This document shows, one piece after another, positions 51,801 to 55,144 of a stretch of 64,000 nucleotides of DNA (the stretch's first letter is position 1; the number at the start of each line of letters is the position of its first letter). The stretch is taken from contig JBITNC010000001.1 of the NCBI GenBank assembly GCA_050084985.1, forward strand, positions 79,174,001 to 79,238,000. Reading direction: 5' to 3'. The position numbers and the translations under genes are program-made. The DNA is from Nageia nagi (Eukaryota; Pinophyta). The notes beneath the pieces are model-generated. The model worked only from the letters and a program-made list of their open reading frames with translations. It was not told the DNA's origin and made no database searches.

Positions 51801-52579
51801 TAGATCATCTTCAGCTGCACTTTGAGTACAACCAACAGCATCCCACCAATCAACTCCCACTAAGAGGCTCCACCAGAATCTGCAAAATCAACAAGTGCCA
51901 TCAGAATGTGAACCTGCTGGTAAACGAAAATCCAAATAGACAGATTTAACAATATACGCAGGAAACCAACACACATACCTATCTGCTATCAAACGCTCCC
52001 AGGTTGCTGGATTGCTTTTCCCTTGAGAAGTTGAAACACCAGGTGGTAAAATACGTACAATCTTCAATACACTACAGTCCCTGTTGTTATCATGCCAAAC
52101 TGAAGCTAGGCAACAACTTGTAGAAGAGAAAGCTGGTAAGGCAACACAAGCACCAACAGGGGCACAGTAATATTCTATTGGAGAAAAGTTGAATCCTGAA
52201 AATAAATGAACATCACCGAAGCGAAAAGCGAAAGCAACCTCTCCACCATGACCCGAGAAGACAATTTTGGCAAGCATCCGTACGTCACTGTGGTGATCAA
52301 CTGCTTCAGAGTTGAACTTGTCGCTACAACCATTAGAATCTGCCGAAGCTTGGGATCTAGATAAATAGGAAGAAGATTTATAGTCTTTCATAGGTGGTAT
52401 GCTCTTGTTAACTGTTGTTGTCCAGATTGTTGTCATGGGTGATTGTCCCCCAGAATTTGTATTAGAATTTTCAAAAAGTGGATGCAGAGCAACCTGTTGA
52501 TGTGAACTTTCCCATCTCTGCACTCTCCAGCCAGTTAGAGAGGGACCCTCATCAGGATTGTGCGGAGACATATATTGTC
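1769..52579 (-). CDS. MED16: MED16/SFR6, Mediator tail subunit 16 (C-terminal part, nine exons)
   Basis: Nine minus-strand exons join in frame to 806 residues and a stop. The product is recognised by family landmarks in the right order: [114 protein letters not shown], and the Cys-rich end CLRCGRQTS...CPMCGG. MED16 is a scaffold subunit of the Mediator tail; in Arabidopsis it relays activators to RNA polymerase II for cold, defence and iron responses (family knowledge). It is not an enzyme. Introns from 5' to 3' are 99, 26246, 17472, 2496, 325, 1414, 104 and 232 bp. The first exon here begins in mid-codon, so the N-terminal third lies outside the window. All junctions keep the frame and no stop interrupts it, so the gene looks functional. 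Confidence 0.95.
2151..2540 (-). CDS. MED16: MED16 exon, 390 nt
   Basis: The exon starts after CTTCAG with ATT TTA CCT and encodes 130 residues: [49 protein letters not shown] and [20 protein letters not shown]. It ends at AAG before GTGCGATGA; the retained-intron reading would stop two codons later. [15 protein letters not shown] is a hallmark of plant MED16. Confidence 0.95.
2645..2821 (-). CDS. MED16: MED16 exon, 177 nt
   Basis: This exon has no internal Met near its start, so it is missed by Met-initiated scans. It begins after TTTCAG with GTA AAG and encodes 59 residues: [20 protein letters not shown], a short linker, then [20 protein letters not shown] and SLGPYMQ. The donor is GTAAAA after CAG. 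Both sides are phase 0 and the text matches the family between the GQGYT and RPRGADA blocks. Confidence 0.95.
2822..4235 (-). other. MED16 intron, 1.4 kb
   Basis: This AT-rich intron has no coding or transposon signature that I recognise. Short phrases such as AAAAAACAATAGATTCA recur (about 3913 and 4040), which suggests a small old duplication. Confidence 0.7.
4236..4762 (-). CDS. MED16: MED16 exon, 527 nt
   Basis: The exon starts after ATTTAG with GA, completing a split Gly, and encodes residues 394-568. It begins with a Gly/Ser/Thr/Asn linker ([12 protein letters not shown]), continues [14 protein letters not shown], then the conserved core [27 protein letters not shown], and a second variable stretch with [10 protein letters not shown] at the end. 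The donor is GTGAGC. A variable Ser-rich part in the middle resembles the disordered segment in angiosperm MED16. Confidence 0.95.
4763..5087 (-). other. MED16 intron, 325 bp
   Basis: An ordinary short AT-rich intron with donor GTTATT and acceptor ATTTAG. Nothing else is seen. Confidence 0.85.
5088..5265 (-). CDS. MED16: MED16 exon, 178 nt
   Basis: The exon starts after TTTTGCAG with ACA TAT and reads [31 protein letters not shown], then a Gly/Ser/Ala-rich low-complexity linker ending in SPSPGQ. A single G precedes the GTTATT donor. In other plants the linker after this helix is also variable (family knowledge), which explains the weak conservation at its end. Confidence 0.95.
5266..7761 (-). 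other. MED16 intron, 2.5 kb
   Basis: An AT-rich intron without recognisable genes. It contains the 258-bp tandem duplication annotated separately. The open frames in it are short and show no known motif. Confidence 0.7.
6697..7212. repeat. 258-bp near-perfect tandem duplication
   Basis: The unit beginning AAAAACTTGTTGGCAAACTC occurs twice in direct succession with a period of 258 bp. By eye only about two substitutions separate the copies (for example CATGGTTTT/CATGGCTTT and GAATAAAG/GAATGAAG), so the event is much younger than the surrounding transposons. Confidence 0.92.
7762..7998 (-). CDS. MED16: MED16 exon, 237 nt
   Basis: The exon starts after TTTTACAG with GCT ATG GAT and encodes 79 residues (255-333 of the partial product), including [20 protein letters not shown] and [11 protein letters not shown]. 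It ends SIQ before the donor GTCAAC. It is phase 0 on both sides. The long intron upstream carries the hAT, small LTR and pararetrovirus relics. Confidence 0.95.
7999..10888. other. MED16 intron, unassigned part
   Basis: No gene is recognised here. At 8150-8660 there is a purine-rich plus-strand stretch with a short Lys/Arg-rich frame (8344-8541). Near 8940-9060 the text TTCCAATGTATAGACTTTTT followed by TTTGATTAATACAATTTGG resembles the 3' tail of a plant LINE or a processed transcript, but no reverse transcriptase is attached. The remainder to 10888 is AT-rich and unassigned. Confidence 0.4.
10889..13200 (+). pseudogene. hAT transposase, decayed plus-strand copy
   Basis: This is a broken hAT-superfamily transposase matching the minus-strand copy at 13.5-16.7 kb. 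Homology begins near AAATTTGCAAGTAGTCC. It contains [14 protein letters not shown]-region fragments, [32 protein letters not shown] and [20 protein letters not shown], which in hAT proteins belong to the central RNase H-like fold (family knowledge). The C-terminal dimerisation region survives in pieces, with [15 protein letters not shown] read near 12350 and 12500 in a frame broken by stops. It lacks the BED-finger N-terminus. A 146-bp internal tandem duplication and many stops show it is dead. Confidence 0.8.
12302..12593. repeat. 146-bp tandem duplication inside hAT copy
   Basis: CCAACTCTTCAAAGGATGG starts at 12302 and again at 12448, and the text stays nearly identical through TACCTTCATGACCTT. 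It duplicates the dimerisation-domain segment of the plus-strand hAT copy. Confidence 0.9.
13201..13499. other. Spacer between convergent hAT copies
   Basis: This is the roughly 300-bp junction between the 3' ends of the two inverted hAT copies. It carries GAGTA/CTCAAGT and CTCGACAC-type motifs that look like hAT subterminal sequence. No gene is seen. Confidence 0.5.
14121..14263 (-). pseudogene. hAT C-terminal dimerisation domain
   Basis: Reading the minus strand from 14263 gives [20 protein letters not shown] followed by [20 protein letters not shown] and TKKHNK without a stop. This is the diagnostic hAT dimerisation block in which S-x-E/GCERNWS is conserved. A stop follows shortly after. 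Confidence 0.85.
15945..16193 (-). pseudogene. hAT BED zinc-finger segment
   Basis: An 82-codon frame begins [14 protein letters not shown] and contains the finger [18 protein letters not shown], a C-x2-C...H-H arrangement typical of BED fingers that bind transposon ends (family knowledge). The region matches the usual N-terminus of plant hAT transposases. It ends in a stop before the central domain, so it is a fragment. Confidence 0.75.
16691..16844. other. Short unassigned junction
   Basis: Sequence between the hAT remnant and the small LTR element. No feature is seen. Confidence 0.5.
16845..17091 (-). repeat. 3' LTR of small element
   Basis: On the minus strand it runs from TGTTAGAATTACC to GCTCTCA, about 247 bp. 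It shares CTTAAGTATT, GTGTACAT-like and TAGGTTTTAG-like blocks with the other repeat at 18923-19181. Confidence 0.7.
18908..18920 (-). other. Primer-binding site (tRNA-Met type)
   Basis: The minus-strand text TGGCATCAGAGCC lies two bases inside the 5' LTR and differs by one base from the common plant primer-binding site TGGTATCAGAGC. Confidence 0.75.
18923..19181 (-). repeat. 5' LTR of small element
   Basis: A roughly 259-bp repeat with diverged ends (TGGTAG...TTTGA), followed on the minus strand by the primer-binding site at 18920-18908. Confidence 0.7.
19182..20215. other. Intronic sequence without features
   Basis: AT-rich intron sequence. I see no conserved motif, repeat pair or long frame in it. 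Confidence 0.6.
20216..20820 (+). other. Unidentified open frames next to pararetrovirus relic
   Basis: Two overlapping plus-strand frames (20216-20488 and 20418-20786) encode 90 and 122 codons. The second has [18 protein letters not shown] and [19 protein letters not shown] do not recognise either. They end just before the first copy of the 149-bp repeat that brackets the integrant, so they may be part of an older viral or transposon insertion or chance frames in the intron. TTTCTTTACAG near 20436 looks like a splice acceptor but there is no partner exon. Confidence 0.3.
20821..20969 (+). repeat. Left 149-bp direct repeat flanking pararetrovirus relic
   Basis: From TGGTTGTTCC to ATAAGAAACT this matches 24313-24461 with about half a dozen substitutions. 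The two copies lie 3492 bp apart in the same orientation and bracket the PR-RT-RNase H region. Confidence 0.9.
20970..23195 (+). pseudogene. Endogenous pararetrovirus polyprotein (PR-RT-RNase H), caulimovirid-like
   Basis: A decayed pol of the Caulimoviridae type. From the 5' side: a basic stretch with CTCNDC (21049-21066), a coiled-coil-like Glu/Lys segment, an aspartic protease region with [11 protein letters not shown] (Asp-Ile-Gly instead of Asp-Thr-Gly), a reverse transcriptase with [12 protein letters not shown] and YIDDIL (YIDD at 22391-22402), and an RNase H ending in IADFLTREY. No integrase follows, which with the RYASGSF and ADFLTRE signatures separates it from LTR elements. It is broken by a frameshift near 21591, by another between 22103 and 22300, by TAG near 22230, and by stops between 22492 and 22617. 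In living relatives this polyprotein copies the viral genome from RNA (family knowledge). The copy is an inactive fossil. Confidence 0.85.
23202..23795 (+). CDS. Intact 197-codon frame downstream of pararetrovirus pol, function unknown
   Basis: An uninterrupted frame begins at ATG 23202, six bases after the pol stop, and ends in TAA at 23795. It contains [37 protein letters not shown] and an aromatic C-terminal part with [12 protein letters not shown] cannot assign it to a family. In caulimoviruses the frame after pol encodes the translational transactivator, so position suggests such a role or a genus-specific protein; the sequence alone does not show it. It is better preserved than the pol upstream. 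Confidence 0.5.
   Translation: MVGPWTVEWTVVSTLPMLFDVDSRNSTFWYTHKLFTEQRIGVPLPNKRVINILGTYPIHTRKVNHSMGSRALLVHLGDVYCKQYWSHIDENYFIGRTTVFINRIRGIHQRLTQDPNQEVRISGFKLTYEQYKGHFFTLLVYQNSIFTHNYFNGLGNQLRQNFEKIPNWFEEWFVKFGLQIEQCPPEYHDLSPMTILI
23990..24312 (+). promoter_or_regulatory. Putative pararetroviral promoter/intergenic region
   Basis: A non-coding stretch after the last viral-like frame has a TATA box TATAAATAA at 24204-24212 and, upstream, CACGTCA near 24106, an ACGT/as-1-like element common in pararetroviral promoters (family knowledge). Short direct phrases (TTATCCACT...GAGTGG/AAGTAG) recur at about 24020-24080. Placement between the terminal gene and the right repeat is what a circular pararetrovirus intergenic region would give. 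Confidence 0.5.
24313..24461 (+). repeat. Right 149-bp direct repeat flanking pararetrovirus relic
   Basis: Second copy of the 20821-20969 repeat. It lies about 100 bp downstream of the TATA box. Weak similarity continues past the end with CTTCAAAA after a small gap. Confidence 0.9.
24462..25470. other. Intron with GGGGATGTCC-type remnants
   Basis: No gene is seen. At 24540-24830 there are several GGGGATGTCC, CATCCCCATG and TATCCCC motifs like the hAT-like G/C-rich segments at 52.7-54.7 and 60.3-60.6 kb, so a short hAT-derived remnant is possible. Confidence 0.4.
25471..25553 (-). CDS. MED16: MED16 isolated 83-nt exon
   Basis: A lone minus-strand exon lies between introns of 26.2 and 17.5 kb. 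It starts after TTTTTCAG with TG, which completes a Val codon begun by the G of the preceding exon, then reads [20 protein letters not shown] and HRQQYGP. The donor GTATGT follows CCT. Its 2 + 27 x 3 nt length keeps the frame into the AMDRIKCRL exon. The sequence corresponds to the family segment ending in HRQQYGP. No other candidate for this segment was seen between 8 and 51.8 kb. Confidence 0.93.
25554..27428. other. MED16 intron, unassigned part
   Basis: An AT-rich stretch. Minus-strand frames at 26037-26557 are open but show no known motif. A short (AC/AT)n tract lies near 26860-26875. I see no mobile-element end here except the TSD at 27429. Confidence 0.5.
27434..28276 (-). repeat. 3' LTR of outer element
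   Basis: An 843-bp repeat, TGTAGTG...CTTTACA on the minus strand. It is clearly homologous to 46458-47327 (roughly four fifths identical by eye), so the insertion is old. Confidence 0.88.
28277..29456 (-). other. Interior of outer element near 3' LTR
   Basis: Minus-strand frames at 28157-28390 (running into the LTR), 28828-29016 and 29019-29273 are open but have no recognisable gag or pol motif beyond the [11 protein letters not shown] end. It is probably degraded retroelement sequence. Confidence 0.5.
29457..31163 (+). other. Leader of plus-strand cassette
   Basis: The stretch opens with TGTTGTGCTTGCATAACATA then CCCCAAATT...GATTTTGGGGACCC, which recurs at 61690-61755. It then holds about three diverged copies of a unit with CCTAGGCACA (near 29950, 30137) and TCTAGGCACT (near 30330), and a TATA-like TTTATAAATA near 30450 about 700 bp before the coding part. 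It reads as the non-coding head of a retroelement-like cassette oriented opposite to the outer LTR element. Confidence 0.45.
31164..33267 (+). pseudogene. Plus-strand gag-like ORF cassette, part 1
   Basis: A chain of broken frames reads on the plus strand: a start region with [17 protein letters not shown]; 31531-31950 with [20 protein letters not shown] and [17 protein letters not shown]; 31996-32181 with [18 protein letters not shown]; 32200-32427 with LISLGKYQC-like text and [13 protein letters not shown]; and a Pro/Arg/Lys/Glu-rich tail at 33031-33267. The make-up (helical N-terminal part, basic low-complexity tail) is gag-like, but I recognise no family. The Copia-like insertion at 33268 splits it, with the text resuming at 35284. 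Confidence 0.45.
33268..33613 (+). repeat. Left LTR (3'-truncated) of deleted element
   Basis: It matches the start of 34823-35278 through a TATA-like CTTATAAATAGAGAGG and stops after TTCATTGTGAGAT, where an internal deletion has removed the rest. Confidence 0.8.
33614..34822 (+). other. 3' interior of deleted element
   Basis: Non-coding text with repeated phrases (ATATGTGAG, AACTCAT) and a polypurine tract at 34811-34822. The 34457-34828 frame is a chance frame over this 3' untranslated region. Confidence 0.6.
34823..35278 (+). repeat. Right LTR of deleted element
   Basis: A complete LTR, TG...CA, 456 bp, with CTTATAAATAGAG as likely TATA region. ATCCT follows directly. Confidence 0.85.
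35284..36061 (+). pseudogene. Plus-strand gag-like ORF cassette, part 2
   Basis: Directly after the ATCCT target duplication the frame continues as [20 protein letters not shown], then with frame breaks through 35669-36046 ([40 protein letters not shown]). The last part shifts frame into [11 protein letters not shown] and is cut by the Copia insertion at 36067. It belongs to the same ORF as 31164-33267. Confidence 0.45.
36067..36565 (+). repeat. 5' LTR of Copia element
   Basis: 499 bp from TGTTGGAATG to TTCTCTCA. A TATA-like GCCTATGAATAG is present near 36290 (CTATAAATAG in the other LTR). Confidence 0.93.
36568..36579 (+). other. Primer-binding site of Copia element
   Basis: TGGTATCAAAGC two bases after the 5' LTR, one substitution from the common tRNA-Met-type site TGGTATCAGAGC. 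Confidence 0.85.
36798..36923. repeat. 126-bp palindrome with (AT)n core
   Basis: Arms of 29 bp (ATAGTAATATGATGCATTTT...GAGG at 36798-36826; its exact complement at 36895-36923) enclose 68 bp of AT dinucleotides. The whole block is self-complementary. Confidence 0.95.
38060..38400. repeat. ATGCATGCTTAGTACTTA minisatellite
   Basis: About nine to ten imperfect units of 30-45 bp, each with (G)ATGCATGCTTA followed by GTACTTAAATTTTTAAGTTA-like text. Confidence 0.85.
39377..40308 (+). pseudogene. Copia gag with zinc knuckle
   Basis: The UBN2-type gag reads [20 protein letters not shown] and [12 protein letters not shown] with a stop at about 39779-39781, then continues in pieces through [20 protein letters not shown]-like text to a CCHC knuckle C-x2-C-x4-H-x4-C at 40141-40182 ([14 protein letters not shown]). 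Gag packages element RNA into virus-like particles (family knowledge). It is interrupted by at least two stops. Confidence 0.85.
40309..41615 (+). pseudogene. Copia protease and integrase
   Basis: The protease motif IVDSGCTNH begins right after TAG at 40309-40311, where Copia proteins usually have Trp, so the start of the domain carries a nonsense change. GAG-pre-integrase ([13 protein letters not shown]) follows near 40680, then the integrase core with [28 protein letters not shown] and [17 protein letters not shown]. The second catalytic Asp (RSDNGG in the family) is Asn here (AAT at 41066-41068). A frameshift lies near 41240-41260, after which [16 protein letters not shown] continues to a stop at 41615. 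Confidence 0.9.
41652..43139 (+). pseudogene. Copia reverse transcriptase and RNase H
   Basis: It begins [20 protein letters not shown], then [28 protein letters not shown] and the catalytic YVDD at 42279-42290. Stops occur at 42006-42008, at the TGA near 42168 and near 42692. The RNase H part has [20 protein letters not shown] and [20 protein letters not shown] with GDRDD in place of the more usual GDxDD. It ends VHPP at 43137-43139. The YVDD is intact but the frame is not. Confidence 0.92.
43140..43948 (+). other. 3' untranslated interior of Copia element
   Basis: Non-coding text between RNase H and the polypurine tract. It includes repeated CATATGTGAGGAACTC phrases and is homologous to 34030-34820 of the deleted sister element. 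Confidence 0.75.
43949..43958 (+). other. Polypurine tract of Copia element
   Basis: TAAGGGGGAG directly before TGTTGG of the 3' LTR, the usual plus-strand primer position. Confidence 0.85.
43959..44480 (+). repeat. 3' LTR of Copia element
   Basis: 522 bp, TGTTGGAATG...CAATTCTCTCA. It is 23 bp longer than the 5' LTR because CCCCTTGGGTAAAAGGATGTG is locally duplicated near 44103-44150. Confidence 0.93.
44486..44815 (+). pseudogene. Plus-strand gag-like ORF cassette, part 3
   Basis: After the second AATAC copy the interrupted frame resumes as [20 protein letters not shown], a charged coiled-coil-like segment, and later [20 protein letters not shown] before TGA at about 44815. Removing the Copia element restores the reading across the junction, which shows these pieces were one coding region. 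Confidence 0.5.
44816..46443. other. Distal part of cassette and 5' interior of outer element
   Basis: A TATA-like CTATAAATAG lies near 45017 on the plus strand, after a purine-rich stretch near 44945, so a 3' LTR of the plus-strand cassette may lie here, but no matching 5' LTR was found. From about 45.9 to 46.44 kb the minus strand carries the leader of the outer element with a short frame [20 protein letters not shown] and the 32-bp duplication. Confidence 0.4.
46211..46274. repeat. Perfect 32-bp tandem duplication
   Basis: CAACTGCAAATCATCCATCC plus 12 more bases occurs at 46211 and again at 46243 with no difference seen. It disrupts the small minus-strand frame in the outer element's leader. 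Confidence 0.95.
46444..46456 (-). other. Primer-binding site of outer element
   Basis: The minus strand reads TAGTATCAGAGTC one base inside the 5' LTR, close to the consensus TGGTATCAGAGCC. It fixes the orientation of the element. Confidence 0.75.
46458..47327 (-). repeat. 5' LTR of outer element
   Basis: An 870-bp repeat whose TG start has decayed to TA (TATAATGTC) and whose end reads CTTTATA. The AATTT target duplication lies immediately outside at 47328-47332. Confidence 0.88.
47333..48028. other. Intron segment without features
   Basis: AT-rich intron sequence between the outer LTR element and the inverted-repeat arm. No motif was recognised. Confidence 0.55.
48668..49160. mobile_element. 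hAT-type MITE, 493 bp
   Basis: Terminal inverted repeats CATAGAATAAAAAAACG (48668-48684) and CGTTTTTTTATTCTATG (49144-49160) are perfect. An 8-bp target duplication GTTGTAAC lies at 48660-48667 and 49161-49168. The homologous locus at 56.8 kb has a single GTTGTAAC and no insert, an empty site. The interior is A/T-rich with ACGGCC, AAACGG and AAAAACAG motifs and no ORF of note. Confidence 0.95.
49439..49792 (-). repeat. LTR of fragment A
   Basis: A 354-bp block with TG...CA ends, matched by 56220-56536 and more weakly by 60065-60285. A CTATAAATAAGG TATA-like site is near 49483 in plus coordinates (minus-strand reading is CTTATTTATAG). Confidence 0.7.
49793..50040. other. Short unassigned intron segment
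   Basis: Sequence between LTR fragment A and the Copia fragment; nothing recognised. Confidence 0.5.
50041..51640 (+). pseudogene. Dead Copia fragment (gag, protease region, part of integrase)
   Basis: The plus strand reads gag text [20 protein letters not shown] near 50130, a decayed knuckle [13 protein letters not shown] near 50610, [27 protein letters not shown] near 50840 (the pre-integrase linker) and integrase [25 protein letters not shown] near 51385-51450. The reverse transcriptase is absent and many stops intervene. The region between 51180 and 51370 is interrupted by a MITE. It is a different family from the 36-44 kb Copia. Confidence 0.8.
51238..51360. mobile_element. Small MITE in Copia fragment
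   Basis: Imperfect terminal inverted repeats GCGAAGGCTAAGGGGGCTCC (51238 onward) and, on the other strand from 51360, GCGAAGTCTATGGGGCTCCC, followed by AAACACC in both. Size is about 123 bp. A clear target duplication was not found, so the superfamily is open. Confidence 0.7.
51641..51799 (-). other. MED16 intron 5' end
   Basis: Short intron stretch next to the donor GTAAGA at 51799. Nothing else is recognised. Confidence 0.6.
51800..51879 (-). CDS. MED16: MED16 exon, 80 nt
   Basis: This short exon begins after TTTTGCAG with A, completing the split Arg codon, and reads [20 protein letters not shown] then AAEDDL. This is the most conserved Trp-rich stretch of the family. It ends with a single G before GTAAGA. 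The 26.2-kb intron begins here. It is too short for simple ORF scans and was found by translating next to the larger exon. Confidence 0.95.
51979..52579 (-). CDS. MED16: MED16 exon (first seen in window)
   Basis: This 601-nt exon encodes residues 1-199 of the partial product plus two split codons. It starts after CAG at 52580-52582 with GA, which completes a Gly codon from an upstream exon not seen here, and reads [20 protein letters not shown]. It ends with AG before GTATGTG; the next exon supplies the A of an Arg codon. It contains [17 protein letters not shown] and [11 protein letters not shown], which match the middle of plant MED16. Continuation past 51979 runs quickly into unrelated residues, which supports the donor. 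Confidence 0.95.
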
Positions 52580-53350
52580 CTGTCAGAAATGGACTAAATT
52601 AAATTTGAAGAAATTGACTCCAAGTTTTTCAAATTAAATATAAGAAACCATCAAAAGAAGGTGTCTATTAGTAGCTTATCCATCTAATAGGTCCCTGTGA
52701 CTGAAGATACATCTCTTGTGATATGAAAGTGAAATTCCCAAGGTCGTCAAGGGACGTGTCCCCCACCCTCAAAATTCCCGTCCCCGTCCCCTGCCGTCCC
52801 CAGAAACTTGGGACTCCATAGGGGACGTTGCCAGATCCAAAATTAGCCTCTAATGGAAGATACAGTCAGGATTTTCAAAGAAGCATACCATGAATCCTAT
52901 TTTAAAGAATACCTAACAAGATAAAATTTAAACAAGATACCTCATATATATCGATTGTCAACTTTAATATAAGAAATCCCTAAACTAAGGCATCTTATCT
53001 ACAAAAATCATTCTCAAAGCATAAATGTGAAAAGTGCCAAAATTATCTTATTCTTTATCAGATCAAAGTGAAAATCGTTTCAGACATTAGTTGATGGTAA
53101 ATAACACAAATTTCTTCTTATTCTCACCTTATAGCGGACATTTTTAATAGCATATAGTAGATGTCCAATGTTCTTGTTTTTCAAATTTATAGATAATCGT
53201 AAAGAATTTGTTTTTGCTTCTACAATTTTTCATATATCCTCGCAGATAAACCACCTACCTATGAGGGATGTCTCTATCCCTCGGCATCCACAAAACTTGG
53301 GGACTTCAGTGGAGATATTTCCCCTTTGTCCTTCTTTTTTAGGGGATTGG

Positions 53351-53612
53351 CAGGGACATCCCTGATACATTTCCTACATGGATTAAATGGTGCTGCACTT
53401 TTTTCCCTGGTAGGAACAAGTTATGGTAGGATACATACTCTTTTCCTTGACAAAATGGGAGGAATTGGTATAGCAATTCCTCAGGGACGTCCCCAATACA
53501 CTTCCTACATGGATTAATTGGTGCTGCACTTTTTTCCCTGGTAGGAACAAGTTATGATAGGATACATACTCTTTTCCTTGACGAGATGGGAGGAATTGGT
53601 ATAGCAATTCCT
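53351..53612. repeat. 131-bp tandem duplication
   Basis: CAGGGACATCC at 53351 and CAGGGACGTCC at 53482 start two units that both contain TTCCTACATGGATTAA, TTTTTTCCCTGGTAGGAACA and GGAATTGGTATAGCAATTCC. The period is 131 bp with a few substitutions. Confidence 0.92.
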
Positions 53613-54599
53613 CAAAATATTTACTATGTTCAGTAGCTTTTCAATGGCTTGTCTCGCATTGCCAGGAATAAGTGGATTAGTAGTAAAATCTACGATATTT
53701 TTGGAAATAATTACTAGGAATTATTGTTCAATCTTTCGAATCATTATTATTAAAATAGCCGTAGTTGGAATGATATTAACCTCCATCTATTTGTTATCTA
53801 TGTCATGCCAAATGTTCTTTAAGTTAAGATATAAGGTTTTGAATGTCTCGAACCCTTATTTCACAGATTTGGGACTACACAATTTTTCTTTTGATGTGTT
53901 TTTTAATCCGTATTAGGTATGGGTCTTGATCCCGATCTAGTTTTATTCCTATACAATTATAAGGTAGAAGCCATTTTCTTTGGATATCCCTCAGGTAGTC
54001 GTCCCCGAAACGTCTCCTAAAAAAGGGACAGTTGACCATTCCAAGGATAGTAAGGGAATGCCTTTAACTTCCCCTTCTCATCACTAGGGACGACCAGACT
54101 TCCCTTTGGGTACTTTCTCAAAAATAGAAACATAAAAAACTTTACAGAAGCATGTCCATCTTTCTTTCAAGCTAATGTGCATCCCATCCCCTTAAAACCC
54201 TAAAAATGCAAAAGAAAACATAAAAGAAAAAGACATTTTGAGGTTGGAAAAGTGTTTATAGTTGTAGAAATTAATCAATTGTTTTGGCAGGAGATTGGAA
54301 AAGAGGATTACTATTTGACTACACTGTGAAGACTAGAGAGGTTGAGACTATTTATCTAAAACATTTTTGATGTTTTGCTTTGTTGCATAGTGGACAAACC
54401 TAAAGGCTAAGACTGTTTAGTGTTTTCACAGTTGAAGTTTAATTGTTTGGCAATTTGGCTGTTGTTTGGCTGGAAGAATTTGTTGTTTGGTTGCACTGTT
54501 TGAAAGTTTGGCCAGATGTTGTTCTCCTGTTTGGCTAAATAGACTTTGAAATTGTTAGTATTAAACAATTTTTCCGAGTCCAAACTAATTATTGGAATA

Positions 54600-54602
<3 letters not shown>

Positions 54603-54637
<35 letters not shown>
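54603..54637. repeat. (TA)n microsatellite
   Basis: About 17 TA dinucleotides next to a CCCCCGATGTCC cluster. Confidence 0.95.
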
Positions 54638-54639
<2 letters not shown>

Positions 54640-54720
54640 TCCCCCGATGTCCACATCCCTTCCCGTCCCCAAAACATATTTTCCTGGTTCCCATCCCCAA
54701 GCCAACATGTAACCTTGTTT

Positions 54721-55070
54721 CCATGCAGATCATTGATCTCTTGATTTTGAACATTCAGAATCAAACTAATGCTCTGGGAAACTACTACAACTACTGGAGT
54801 TAAAATCAGAAATGAGATCTTTATGATTCACAAATGAGATCTTGCAGTTTACTAGAAAGATTGAACCAAATCACAGATGAGATTCTAATTGGAATAGCAG
54901 CATAACTTACCGATGGATTCTACATTTGATCAAAAGAATCCATCTTGTCGACACAGATTTAGATTCACTAAATCTCTGGATATCTCCATCCAGGTCTGTC
55001 TACCGAAATACCATTTTTTCCCTATATTCCTGATATACAGAGAAAAAAGAGTGAACTTATTTGATTCGAC
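54721..55070. other. Intron or flank segment without features
   Basis: AT-rich text. GACACAGATTTAGATTCACT near 54955 is not part of any recognised exon or element. Confidence 0.5.
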
Positions 55071-55144
55071 CTAGACTGACAAAGCTCAAACCTGCAACTT
55101 TTGTCTTAACAAGGTAGTACCCTAACCAATTGAACTACAATCCC
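55071..55144 (-). pseudogene. Decayed plastid-type tRNA-Asp (trnD-GUC) relic
   Basis: The minus strand from 55144 begins GGGATTGTAGTTCAATTGGT, identical to the first 20 bases of plastid trnD-GUC (recalled sequence), and has the same 74-nt length. Differences after that are nearly all C to T or G to A, including the anticodon (GTT for GTC) and T loop (GGTTTGA for GGTTCGA). It is not a working tRNA. A nuclear plastid insertion is the best reading; a SINE head is the alternative. Confidence 0.65.

Larger units (their letters stand above)
52735..54720. mobile_element. hAT-like G/C-motif segments
   Basis: Clusters of GGGACG, CCCGTCCCC and GTCCCCAGAAAC motifs occur at 52740-52830, 53265-53500, 53990-54110 and 54640-54700 within otherwise AT-rich DNA. 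Comparable motifs (GGGAACG/TTCCC) precede the BED-finger hAT ORF at 60.34-60.6 kb, so these are probably ends or internal parts of non-autonomous hAT relatives (inference). No transposase is present and individual element borders are not resolved. Confidence 0.4.

Noticed and set aside
54930-55020. Possible MED16 exon near an AC/CT border
   Set aside because: Minus-strand translation is short, stop-containing in all frames and has no similarity to the expected segment.
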